A stretch of DNA of 17,571 bases from CADEED01 sp035765415 (lineage in GTDB: Bacteria > Pseudomonadota > Gammaproteobacteria > Steroidobacterales > Steroidobacteraceae). Where the stretch lies: assembly GCA_035765415.1 (NCBI GenBank), contig DASTXR010000095.1:1-17571 (forward strand), read 5' to 3'. Positions 5,917-13,111 of the stretch are shown one piece after another. The first letter of the stretch is position 1. Every line of letters starts with the position of its first letter. The notes beneath the pieces are model-generated. The model was not told the DNA's origin. It ran no database searches and saw nothing but the letters and a program-made list of their open reading frames with translations. A program made the position numbers and the translations under genes.

Positions 5917-6650
5917 GCCTGCGCGTGGTCATCGTCGACGACGAGCCCCCGGCGCGCGAGCGCCTGCGTTCCATGCTCGCGGAAATCGGCGGATTCGAAG
6001 TCGCGGGCGAAGCGGGTAATGGCGAACAGGCCCTGGACCTCGTCGATCGGCTGACACCCGACGTCGTCCTGCTCGACGTGCGCATGCCCGGCATCGATGG
6101 CCTGGAAGTGGCGCGGCATCTCGCGACGCTGCCCGCGCCGCCGGCAGTCATCTTCACCACCGCCTTCGATGAATATGCGTTGCAGGCCTTCGAATCCGAA
6201 GCCGTGGCCTATCTATTGAAGCCGATACGCGCCGAGAAGCTGCGTGCCGCGCTGGCCAAGGCCGAACGGCTGTCGCGAACGCAATTGCAGCAGGTGGCGG
6301 CGGCCACGAATACCTCCGCGCAACGCATGCACATCGGCGTGCGCGGCCGCGACGGCCTCAAGCTCATCCCGATCGAGGAAGTGTTCTGTTTCCAGGCCGA
6401 CCAGAAATACACCACGGTCAAGCACCTGAAGGGCGAAGACCTCATCGAGGATTCGCTCAAGACGCTGGAAGAGGAATTCGCGGCGAATTTCCTGCGCATC
6501 CATCGCAACGCGCTGGTGAACACGAAATACCTGGAGCGGATCGCGCGCGACGCCAGCGGCCAGCACTTCGTGCATCTGCGCGGTCTGCCGGATGCGCTCG
6601 AGGTCAGCAGACGGATGGCGGGCGATCTCAAGGACCGCTTCCGGATCTAG
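5913..6650 (+). CDS. algR: AlgR-like LytTR response regulator
   Basis: A 245-residue protein. The receiver domain (about 1-120) has acidic residues Asp9-Asp10, phospho-acceptor Asp55 in DVVLLDVRMPG, the FTTAFDEYALQAF switch region and Lys in YLLKPIR. The C-terminal LytTR DNA-binding domain (about 140-245) contains LIPIEEVFCFQADQKYTTVKH and FLRIHRNALVN. The pattern along the whole length closely follows Pseudomonas AlgR (RVVIVDDEPPARERL; PPAVIFTTAFDEYALQAF). AlgR-type regulators control alginate, type IV pili and twitching, and virulence genes in Pseudomonas; targets here are unknown. The gene is translationally coupled to algZ and is last in the operon. Its TAG directly abuts the stop of a convergent gene, with no intrinsic terminator between them. 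Confidence 0.9.
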   Translation: MSLRVVIVDDEPPARERLRSMLAEIGGFEVAGEAGNGEQALDLVDRLTPDVVLLDVRMPGIDGLEVARHLATLPAPPAVIFTTAFDEYALQAFESEAVAYLLKPIRAEKLRAALAKAERLSRTQLQQVAAATNTSAQRMHIGVRGRDGLKLIPIEEVFCFQADQKYTTVKHLKGEDLIEDSLKTLEEEFAANFLRIHRNALVNTKYLERIARDASGQHFVHLRGLPDALEVSRRMAGDLKDRFRI

Positions 6651-6893
6651 TCAGATCCACTCGATACCGTAGGCAACTCCGCGCGAACGGACCTTGTAGG
6701 TGAGCCGCTCGCGTCCGAGTTCCGAACCGTCCGGCGCGCGAATCACCAGCTCCATGGGCTTTCCGTGTGCTTCCTCGACCATGAACGAATACTGATAACC
6801 CAGGACTTCGGCGTCCGGATGTACTCGCCGCACATGCGCTCCCTCCACGTTGAGTACGACGCCGTCCGCGGTGCGCACGCTGAAAAAGATCAT
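6651..6893 (-). CDS. Hypothetical 80-residue protein
   Basis: An 80-residue frame starting MIFFSVRTADGVVLNVEG and ending GVAYGIEWI. The alternating hydrophobic/polar pattern suggests a small beta-rich soluble protein; there is no signal peptide, membrane segment or cysteine. I do not recognise the family. It lies 52 bases after the 2Fe-2S gene on the same strand, with no clear Shine-Dalgarno (AGCTCTACGCCG precedes the ATG). Its stop is flush with the algR stop on the other strand. A competing frame here (6628-6936) is Arg/Ser/Gly-rich and overlaps algR, so I prefer this one. It is plausible but unproven. Confidence 0.5.
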   Translation of the reverse strand: MIFFSVRTADGVVLNVEGAHVRRVHPDAEVLGYQYSFMVEEAHGKPMELVIRAPDGSELGRERLTYKVRSRGVAYGIEWI

Positions 6894-6945
6894 CGGCGTA
6901 GAGCTTGCAGGAATGGATCGAGATACGCGTTTTCATGGAGAAGAT

Positions 6946-7509
6946 TCAGCGCGGGCGGTCGAACGGCCCGGCAACGCGCAGGATGGAACCCGGCGCCGCG
7001 CTCGCGTCCATCCACGCGCGCAGCACACTGCCGTCCTGCAGGCACTCCACGTCGAGCTCGCCCGGCCGCGCGCCGATGACCGCCAGCCGTTCCGCATCGC
7101 CGGCGTGATTGCGCACGTCGACGAACTGCCCCGGACGCGCATCGAGCGTGCCCTCGGTGAATCGCAGCTGCACGCGCAGTGCTCCCAGCGGCAACGCATC
7201 GAGCGCCACGATTTCGCACATCGCGGCGTTCGAGGGACGCACCGGGACGCGCCGTGACTCGATGGACAGATCGCTGCGCGGCCGCGCCTGGCACAGCAGC
7301 ACTTCGCCACGCTCGACTTCGACCGGCGTGATGCCGGGCGGGATGCCCGCGGGATATTCGATGGTGCCGGCCAGCAACTTCGCCTTGCACGAAGCGCACC
7401 GGCCCGCGCGGCAACTGAACGGAAGGGGAATACCGGCGGCAAGCGCCGCTGCCAGCACGTTCTCGCCGGGCGGCACGCGAATGTCGTGGCCGCCCGGCTC
7501 GATGTGCAC
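6946..7509 (-). CDS. 2Fe-2S ferredoxin-domain protein with a vestigial reductase beta-barrel
   Basis: A 187-residue protein from a GTG at 7509. The N-terminal half is a plant-type [2Fe-2S] domain: Cys33, Cys38 and Cys41 in FSCRAGRCASCKAKLLAG, and Cys73 in EVLLCQARPRSDL. The second half resembles the FAD-binding barrel of ferredoxin-dependent reductases (ARPGQFVDVRNHAGDAERLAVIGA). However, the flavin motif RxYS expected after PGQF is replaced by ERLAV, and the protein ends before any NAD-binding domain. Complete members of this class, such as CDP-6-deoxy-glucoseen-reductase-like proteins, have about 330 residues. It is therefore probably an electron-transfer or scaffold protein rather than a reductase. 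The GTG has no good ribosome site. An in-frame CTG at 7539 overlaps the upstream stop (CTGA) and follows AAGGACGAGG; it would restore a fuller first strand (FHVHIEP). The true start is uncertain. Confidence 0.75.
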   Translation of the reverse strand: MHIEPGGHDIRVPPGENVLAAALAAGIPLPFSCRAGRCASCKAKLLAGTIEYPAGIPPGITPVEVERGEVLLCQARPRSDLSIESRRVPVRPSNAAMCEIVALDALPLGALRVQLRFTEGTLDARPGQFVDVRNHAGDAERLAVIGARPGELDVECLQDGSVLRAWMDASAAPGSILRVAGPFDRPR

Positions 7510-7535
7510 GTGAAAATCTTGTCGCGCGTTTTCGC

Positions 7536-8453
7536 TCAGGCCGCCTCGTCCTTCTTCTTGCCGAACATCTTTGCCAGGAATCCACCAAGCGCGATGAGGC
7601 CGATGATGATGAACTTCTTGAATGCCAGCAGCAGCGCACCGAGCTTCGCAAACAATCCGAGCTTTGCGCCCACGCCCGCGGCGATGAGCGCTCCCAGGCC
7701 GTATTCGGCCATGCGGTCCGTGCTCGCATTGAATTCGGCGTAGCGATAACCTTCGTTGAACTCGGCCACGTCGAGCAGCGGCCGCATCTCCGTGCGGATC
7801 TGCTGCAGCTGGTCCATGCTCGCCACCGCGTTCATCGACAACACGCCTTCACGGCCGAGCACGCGCACGTCGTAGTTCACCGTGTGCGAAGGACTGCCTT
7901 CGAAGTCGAGCTCCTTCGCCCAGTACAATTTCTTGGTCGCGGCGTCGTAGCGAGGGGATTCGGCCCAGCCCACCAGGTGCACAGCCTCGAAACCCGCGTC
8001 CTTGCGCGCGGAGTTGTTGTCTTCGGTGCCTTCTTTCAGATCCTTGAGCATGTCGTCGTAGTCGATCTCGGCGGCATCCGAATCGTCGATGTGCCCTTCG
8101 TCGAGATAGGTGAGGAAAACCGCCCAGCCGGTCTCGCTCAGCGGATTCACACCGGCCGGATAGATGGCCCCCTGCGTCGAATCGTCGGGCGGGTTGCCCC
8201 ACATCTGCAGCAACTGGCTCGCTTCTTCTGGCGCCAGGTAGTGGTACTTCTCGCCGAGGTGCAGCGTGGCCACCTTGTTAGGTAGCACGATGTCGCCGGT
8301 CTTGAACTTGAGCTCGGGCAGCGCCTCCGATTCGCCTTCGGCGGACTCCGCGGACGCCGCCTCCTGCCCGGGTTCCGGTGAATCCTGAGCGAACGCGGGC
8401 ATCGCAAGCGCGGCGCAAAGCAGCCACGCAGAAGTTATATTGACAAATCTCAT
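7536..8453 (-). CDS. DUF2167 membrane-anchored protein
   Basis: A 305-residue protein from the ATG at 8453, with GGGAGGG 5 bases upstream. Residues 1-22 form a signal peptide ending AFA-Q, followed by an acidic Ser/Glu/Ala-rich linker (24-47). The body has the DUF2167 features: LKFKTGDIVLPN, a YDDMLKDL segment, and VGWAESPRYDAATKKLYWAKEL (161-182). It ends with a Gly/Ala/Leu-rich stretch, a membrane helix (about 278-295) and a basic tail GKKKDEAA. The likely topology is a periplasmic domain with a C-terminal anchor and cytoplasmic tail. DUF2167 proteins have no established function. The gene heads a probable three-gene minus-strand operon (DUF2167, 2Fe-2S protein, small unknown) and diverges from the CoA-binding gene across 54 bases. 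Confidence 0.88.
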   Translation of the reverse strand: MRFVNITSAWLLCAALAMPAFAQDSPEPGQEAASAESAEGESEALPELKFKTGDIVLPNKVATLHLGEKYHYLAPEEASQLLQMWGNPPDDSTQGAIYPAGVNPLSETGWAVFLTYLDEGHIDDSDAAEIDYDDMLKDLKEGTEDNNSARKDAGFEAVHLVGWAESPRYDAATKKLYWAKELDFEGSPSHTVNYDVRVLGREGVLSMNAVASMDQLQQIRTEMRPLLDVAEFNEGYRYAEFNASTDRMAEYGLGALIAAGVGAKLGLFAKLGALLLAFKKFIIIGLIALGGFLAKMFGKKKDEAA

Positions 8454-8507
8454 CTCAACCCTCCCAGGTAGTTCCCGGGGGACGCTAGCACAACACGAGG
8501 CCACGCC

Positions 8508-8936
8508 ATGTTCGAGAACCCCGCGAAATCGGCAATCGACGAGTTCCTGCGCCGCATCCGCACCGTTGCCATCCTCGGCTTGTCCGATACCCCCGGAAAG
8601 CCCAGCCACAACGTGGCCAGGGCGCTGCAGAAATTCGGCTACCGGATCGTTCCGGTGAACCCGTCCGCGAGCGAAATCCTGGGCGAACGCGCCTGGCCGG
8701 ACCTTGCCTCCGCGATATCGGGCGCGGGACCCATCGACGTGGTCGACGTGTTCCGCCGCCCGGAGCACGTGGCGGCGATCGTGGAAGACTGCATCCGCCT
8801 GAAGGTGCCGGCGTTGTGGCTGCAGGAGGGCGTCATCGACGAAGCCGCCGCGCAGAAGGCCCGCGACGCGGGCATCTTCACGGTCATGGACCGCTGCATG
8901 TTTCGCGACCGGTCGGCCATGAGTGCCGCCGGCTGA
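8508..8936 (+). CDS. CoA-binding domain protein (YccU-like)
   Basis: A 142-residue single-domain Rossmann-type CoA-binding protein (PF13380-type). Visible features are TVAILGLSDTPGKPSHNVARALQ (19-41), the glycine/serine turn region that binds the cofactor; RIVPVNPSASEILGE (46-60); and DVVDVFRRPEHVA followed by LWLQEGV (103-109), all in the order seen in E. coli YccU (about 137 residues). CoA binding is known for the fold; a cellular role is not established. The start has GAGG upstream at slightly long spacing. The TGA stop at 8934-8936 is directly followed by the stop of the convergent glycosidase gene, so the two transcripts must overlap or end by another means. Confidence 0.87.
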   Translation: MFENPAKSAIDEFLRRIRTVAILGLSDTPGKPSHNVARALQKFGYRIVPVNPSASEILGERAWPDLASAISGAGPIDVVDVFRRPEHVAAIVEDCIRLKVPALWLQEGVIDEAAAQKARDAGIFTVMDRCMFRDRSAMSAAG

Positions 8937-11516
8937 CTATGGTCTAACTATGGCGAGCGGCACCAGCGTCACCGGCCCGAGCAGGCCGGCCGGCTCGATC
9001 TCCCACGCGGCGGCGTCAAACGGCCGGTATTTCACGCTGGCGATGTTGATGTCGCGCATGACCTTCCAGGGCACCTTGCGCGCGTCGAGATCGCGGATCC
9101 GGTTTGCCGGAAGGTTCGTCACCTCGATCAGAAGCTCGTTGCCGCGAGGCTTGAGCCCGTCGAGCCGTATCCTGAACGGCAGGCTCCAGGCAGTGTCGAG
9201 CGGCTTGCCATTGAGAGTGACGCGCGCGGTCTCACGCACGTCGCCCAGGTCGAGAGCCCACGACTCCGCCGCCTTCGCGGGAGCGTCGAACTCCACGCGA
9301 TAACGCGCGGTACCCGCAAAGCGCTTTGCCTCGGCATCGTCGAGCGCGGTCCAGCTCGAAAGCGCGCTCATGCGCGCGGGCCCCGGCAGCACCGGCCCTC
9401 CGCTGACGAACTCGAGTTGCCAGTCGCCCTGCAATGCGACACCGGCCTCCGCAGCTTTTTCGTAGCGCCAGGGCTGGGCAGATGGCGATCGATTCGCGCG
9501 CGAGGTACGCACCAGCGCGGATTGCCCGGACGCGATCTGTAGATAGACCTGCAGCTTGCCGTCGCCGCCGCGCTTGACCGCGGCCTTGCCGGCACGACCG
9601 GTGAGCGGATCGAGCAGCATCGCCGATGCGGCGGAAACGCCTAACTGCAGCCAGCCGTCGAACGCCTTCGCTCCGAGGTTTGCGAAGAAGTAGTCGTGTC
9701 CGTCGGTACTCGCGCGGCGGATATGCAGGAGCCCTGCCTCTGGCGCCTGCTCCTGCCGCACGCCATGTTTCAACAGCGCCGGCGTGATTTGCTCTCCTGC
9801 AACGGCGAGGTTCAGAACCGGCGCGACCAGGAGCTCACGCAGCTCCTTGCGGCGCTCTTCCAGTCGCGCAAGCCCGGGCACGTCCTGCGGCAGGGATTCG
9901 ATGACGACCCTGCCGGTTCGCTTCGCGAGATTGCGCAGGTGCGCCAGCGATTCCACCGACATGCGGCGCGTGGTGGGGACGACGATGGCCCGGTAGCGTC
10001 CTCCACCGGGAGCAATGAACGTTCTGCCGTCCACGTTGAGCTTCGCCAGTTGCGCGTCGGAAATGAAATCGAACGCGAACCCTGCCTGCAGCAGGCTTGC
10101 CGCCATGCGGCCGGCGGCGGCTTCGGTCAGCCACTTGTTCTCGTGGACACCGTAGTGCTCCATGAGTCCGGCGCCGTGCTCGACCACATCGTCGAACGGC
10201 CAGTACAACAGGATGTCGTTGTCGGGGGCACCTGCCTGCAGCACCGACTGAACCCGCGCCACGTAGGCATGCATCGCGCCGAAGTCGTCCCAGAGCGGAT
10301 TGGCCGGCGTGAGCTGCGTCGACGCGTAGAAGAACCAGCCGGGCCACTCGGCCTCGGCCGGTGAGTACACCGTGCCGTGATAGAAGATGTGATTGATGCC
10401 GGCGGCGAACAGCCGGTCGAGCTGCGGTTTCGCGGCGGCGGGCGACTCGCGGAAATTCTCGCGCAGCCACGTCAATGTTTCGCTGGAGACCAGCGGCCTG
10501 CCCATGACATGCGCCGCGGACGAGGCGAATCGCCCGATCGTCACCTCGGGCGGATCCGGATCGATGCTCACGCCGACGGCATCGCCACGCAGGCCCACGA
10601 TGGGCAGTTGCGTGAGCCCGAAGGACTCGGTCTCGGGTATGTCCGCGACACCGTACAGGTCCAGCAGATTGCCGGGCGCGCCATGAGCCTGGTTGCGCGC
10701 CTTGAATCCTTCCTCGTGCGCCCATGTCACCCACGCGTTCACGTAGTCGAGGTGCAGCTTCGCCAGCGTGCGCCGGTAGTCGCCCTTGATGCGCGCGCGC
10801 GTGTCCTCGTCGACCGGCGCCTCGCCGAATTGTGCCGCGTGGGCCTGGATGTCGTAGCCATGCATCTTCTGAAAGACTTCGGGCAACGTGGCCGTCCAGC
10901 TCGCCTGGTAGTACTCGAAGGAGTCATGGAACTGCGCCCGCAAACCGTCGCGAGGAAATCCGGCGAACGCCTTCGAGAACGGGCGCAGGTAGCGATCGAG
11001 CGCGGCCGTGGAATATGGATCGAGCACCAGCCCCTCCCCACCCGGTGCCGGCCGTTTCACTTTCATCGAGGTCTGTTTGCCGGTCAGCTTTCCGTCGAGC
11101 AACACCAGGCTGCTCGAGCCATCGGCTTCACCCACCGTGGGGCCGCCAAACGGCCAGCCCGTGCCGCTCGCCATGTCCACACCGAGCCCCAGGCGCTTCG
11201 CTTCGCGCGTCGTGTGCTCGAGCATCTCCATCCACCGTGGCGAGAGGAAATCGACATAGCGCGCTTCACTGCCGCGCGCGCCGTAGATGGGCGTGATCTC
11301 GACACCACCGATGCCGGCCGCGGCAATGGCTTCGAGTTGCCTCGTGAGATTCGCGCGATCCACGGCGCTGCCCGGCCACCACCAGCGCGTCCAGGGCTTT
11401 GCGCTGCGCGTGATCGGCGGCCATGCGGACGCCGCCTCCTGCGCAACTCCCGCGGACGGGACCAGGAATGCGAGCAGGGGAGCGAACAATGCGAGAACCA
11501 GCAACCGTGGTTTCAT
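8937..11516 (-). CDS. Secreted GH106-like glycoside hydrolase (putative alpha-L-rhamnosidase)
   Basis: An 859-residue protein. I use the ATG at 11516, which precedes a clear signal peptide (MKPRLLVLALFAPLLAFLVPSAGVAQ) and follows AGGGACG; a longer frame to 11594 overlaps the VOC gene. GH106 hallmarks are KPWTRWWWPGSAVDRANLTRQLE (40-62), GIGGVEITPIYG (69-79) and GLGVDMASGTGWPFGGP (110-126). A long (beta/alpha)8-type region follows, with conserved acidic stretches (ADIPETESFG, 291-300; VSSETLTW, 343-350) that may hold catalytic residues. The C-terminus (about 695-859) is a jelly-roll sugar-binding-like domain with WALDLGDVRETARVTLNGKPL. Many GH106 enzymes exceed 1000 residues, so this is a short member. 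Known GH106 enzymes remove L-rhamnose from plant polysaccharides such as RG-II or from glycosides. No transporter, TonB receptor or other glycosidase is nearby. It is last in a four-gene minus-strand run. Confidence 0.83.
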   Translation of the reverse strand: MKPRLLVLALFAPLLAFLVPSAGVAQEAASAWPPITRSAKPWTRWWWPGSAVDRANLTRQLEAIAAAGIGGVEITPIYGARGSEARYVDFLSPRWMEMLEHTTREAKRLGLGVDMASGTGWPFGGPTVGEADGSSSLVLLDGKLTGKQTSMKVKRPAPGGEGLVLDPYSTAALDRYLRPFSKAFAGFPRDGLRAQFHDSFEYYQASWTATLPEVFQKMHGYDIQAHAAQFGEAPVDEDTRARIKGDYRRTLAKLHLDYVNAWVTWAHEEGFKARNQAHGAPGNLLDLYGVADIPETESFGLTQLPIVGLRGDAVGVSIDPDPPEVTIGRFASSAAHVMGRPLVSSETLTWLRENFRESPAAAKPQLDRLFAAGINHIFYHGTVYSPAEAEWPGWFFYASTQLTPANPLWDDFGAMHAYVARVQSVLQAGAPDNDILLYWPFDDVVEHGAGLMEHYGVHENKWLTEAAAGRMAASLLQAGFAFDFISDAQLAKLNVDGRTFIAPGGGRYRAIVVPTTRRMSVESLAHLRNLAKRTGRVVIESLPQDVPGLARLEERRKELRELLVAPVLNLAVAGEQITPALLKHGVRQEQAPEAGLLHIRRASTDGHDYFFANLGAKAFDGWLQLGVSAASAMLLDPLTGRAGKAAVKRGGDGKLQVYLQIASGQSALVRTSRANRSPSAQPWRYEKAAEAGVALQGDWQLEFVSGGPVLPGPARMSALSSWTALDDAEAKRFAGTARYRVEFDAPAKAAESWALDLGDVRETARVTLNGKPLDTAWSLPFRIRLDGLKPRGNELLIEVTNLPANRIRDLDARKVPWKVMRDINIASVKYRPFDAAAWEIEPAGLLGPVTLVPLAIVRP

Positions 11517-11542
11517 GAAACGTCCCTGGGTGTGCCGGAAAC

Positions 11543-11932
11543 TCATCCGGCTGCGATCTCGACGCGATTGCCTTCCGGGTCCCGCACCACGCATTCGTAG
11601 TAACCGTCGCCGGTGCGGCGTGGCCCGCTGTCCGGCTCGATTCCATCGGCCCGGAAACGCGTGGCCAGCGCATCCACTGTGGCTTCATCGCCCACGCTGA
11701 GCGCCACGTGCGCGAGGCCCAGTTGCTCGCTCGCGGCGCGCTGGGCCACGTCCGGTCGCGTCATGACTTCGAGGCGTGCGCCCGACCCGAACGTGAGGAA
11801 GCGCGATTCGAAGCTCTTGCGCGGGTTGCGATAGAGCTCGCCCACCACCGCGCCAAAATACTTCGCGTAGAACGCGCTCACCCTGTCGATGTCGGCGACC
11901 CACAGGCCGACGTGCTCCAGGCGCACCGTCAT
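11543..11932 (-). CDS. VOC (glyoxalase/bleomycin-resistance/dioxygenase) superfamily protein
   Basis: A 129-residue protein starting MTVRLEHVGLWVADIDRVSAFY, typical of the single-subunit VOC fold (two beta-alpha-beta-beta-beta modules). The four expected metal ligands can be placed: His7, Glu55 (ARLEVM), His75 (LAHVALSV) and Glu126 (NRVEIA). The ending DPEGNRVEI is the common VOC C-terminus. Lyase, dioxygenase or resistance activity cannot be told from the sequence. Its ATG overlaps the stop of the upstream GNAT gene by 4 bases (ATGA). The glycosidase gene begins 26 bases downstream. Confidence 0.88.
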   Translation of the reverse strand: MTVRLEHVGLWVADIDRVSAFYAKYFGAVVGELYRNPRKSFESRFLTFGSGARLEVMTRPDVAQRAASEQLGLAHVALSVGDEATVDALATRFRADGIEPDSGPRRTGDGYYECVVRDPEGNRVEIAAG

Positions 11933-12474
11933 CGCAGGCTCTTGAGCATGACGTGGTCGGTCTGGGGGTCGTTGCCGACGACGAAAATCTGCGTGCCCAC
12001 CTTGCGGAAGCCGCATTTCCGATAGAACGCCTGCGCGCGTTCGTTGCGTTCCCATACGCCGAGCCACAATTCGTGCGCTTCGCGCGCACGGGTCTGCGTC
12101 TCCACGGCTTCCATGAGCTGGTGCGCCACGCCCCGGCCCTGCCAGGGCTTGTCCACGTAGAAGCGCTTGAGCTCGACGGGATTGCGCGCGGCGATTCCCG
12201 GTGGTGGTTGCGCGGCGCGAACCTGGGCGAAGCCCGCAAGCCGGTCATCGACGCAGGCGAGCAGCGTGTCGAGCGTGTCGTCGAGGATCTCGGCGCGCTG
12301 CAGGTCCGGACGCCAGGTCTTCGCCAGGAACAACCGCATGTCTTCGGGCGTATTGTCGGCGGCGAAGGCGTCGAAGAAGGTCCGCGCGCCGATCTGCGCG
12401 AGCGCTTCCGCATCGGCAACCGTGGCGCGGCGGACCTGCACGACGGCGCGCTGACTAACTACCTCGGCGTTCAT
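11929..12474 (-). CDS. GNAT-family N-acetyltransferase
   Basis: A 181-residue protein from the ATG at 12474 (GAGG 7 bases upstream); a GTG immediately before it would add one residue. Acetyl-CoA binding motif A is seen as LKRFYVDKPWQGRGVAHQLMEAVE (102-125), with Q112-GRG-VA as the pyrophosphate loop. Motif B is LWLGVWERNERAQAFYRKCGFRKVG (137-160). The N-terminus VRRATVADAEALAQIGARTFFDAF is typical of the RimI/PhnO-like branch. The substrate may be a protein terminus, amine or antibiotic and is unknown. The gene is translationally coupled to the VOC gene downstream and starts 13 bases after the upstream membrane-protein gene ends. Confidence 0.88.
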   Translation of the reverse strand: MNAEVVSQRAVVQVRRATVADAEALAQIGARTFFDAFAADNTPEDMRLFLAKTWRPDLQRAEILDDTLDTLLACVDDRLAGFAQVRAAQPPPGIAARNPVELKRFYVDKPWQGRGVAHQLMEAVETQTRAREAHELWLGVWERNERAQAFYRKCGFRKVGTQIFVVGNDPQTDHVMLKSLR

Positions 12475-12487
12475 CACCCCACCTCGT

Positions 12488-13081
12488 TCAGGACCCCGTG
12501 ATCTTTGCGGACTCGGCCAGCAGTATCTCGCAGGCGCCGGCGCCCGTGTCGTCGCGCGTCAGCGAGGTGCGCATGCCGCCCTCACCACCCTCGATGTCCA
12601 CGAGCCGCCCCGAAAACGTGACCACGCTGCCGGAACGAAGACTTCCGAGCACTTTTTCAACCCGCGGATTCTCCGGGATGACGTGCCAGTTGGCCGAATG
12701 CTTCTCGATGTCACGGCGCTTGATCGGCCAGCTCTCGGTGCGCCAGTAGTAGAACCGGTTTCCCTGGCTGATTTCGACGTCGGCGAGCACGGCGCTGTCG
12801 GACATCGGGCCCCATCCCACCGCGAAATCGGTCGGTACGAGGTCGGCCAGCGGACCGAACGAATACTCTTCGCGACGCAGGATGCGCACCGTGGCGGTGA
12901 ACTCGGCGCGTGGACGCAGTCGAAACTCGCCGCGCTCGATGACGGCCGCGGACTCGATGTCGCGCTGCTGCGGATCTTCGGCCACCAGCACACCCGGGCG
13001 GTGCGCGACTTCCCGCCCCGTGTAGAGCTTGTAGACGCCGAAGACGGCGAGCGCGGCCAGCGCGAGGGGAGCGAGACGCAT
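12488..13081 (-). CDS. Conserved hypothetical membrane-anchored protein
   Basis: A 197-residue protein with one N-terminal hydrophobic segment (MRLAPLALAALAVFGVYKLY) that may be an anchor or uncleaved signal. The core contains ARILxREEYSFGPLADLVPTDFAVGWGPMSD (about 63-95), followed by FYYWRTESWPIKRRDIEKHSANWHVIP (110-136). I recognise this as a recurrent proteobacterial hypothetical pattern but know no function. The C-terminal part (VVTFSGRLVDIEGGEGGMRTSLTRDDTG) has an OB-like, beta-rich look. The chosen ATG at 13081 gives the membrane segment; the open frame extends back through dapF only as its antisense shadow. It heads the four-gene minus-strand run and diverges from dapF across 30 bases. 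No Shine-Dalgarno is evident (GGCCTC before the ATG). Confidence 0.72.
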   Translation of the reverse strand: MRLAPLALAALAVFGVYKLYTGREVAHRPGVLVAEDPQQRDIESAAVIERGEFRLRPRAEFTATVRILRREEYSFGPLADLVPTDFAVGWGPMSDSAVLADVEISQGNRFYYWRTESWPIKRRDIEKHSANWHVIPENPRVEKVLGSLRSGSVVTFSGRLVDIEGGEGGMRTSLTRDDTGAGACEILLAESAKITGS

Positions 13082-13111
13082 GAGGCCGGATCGTAAGGTA
13101 TTCTTCAGGCC
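13082..13111. promoter_or_regulatory. 30-bp divergent start region between the hypothetical gene and dapF
   Basis: Two back-to-back -10-like hexamers are visible: TATTCT on the plus strand (13099-13104), 7 bases before the dapF ATG, and TACGAT on the minus strand (13095-13090), 8 bases before the other ATG. Each matches the consensus at 4 of 6 positions, with no good -35. If real, both mRNAs would be leaderless, in line with the poor ribosome sites on both sides. This is tentative. Confidence 0.3.

Noticed and set aside
6628..6936. A 102-codon minus-strand frame overlapping the algR end
   Set aside because: It is Arg/Ser/Gly-rich, overlaps algR, and is less protein-like than the 80-codon frame at 6651-6893.
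10377..11600. A 407-codon plus-strand frame within the glycosidase region
   Set aside because: It is antisense to the GH106-like gene, Arg/His-rich and without family features; the minus-strand protein has signal peptide and GH106 motifs throughout.
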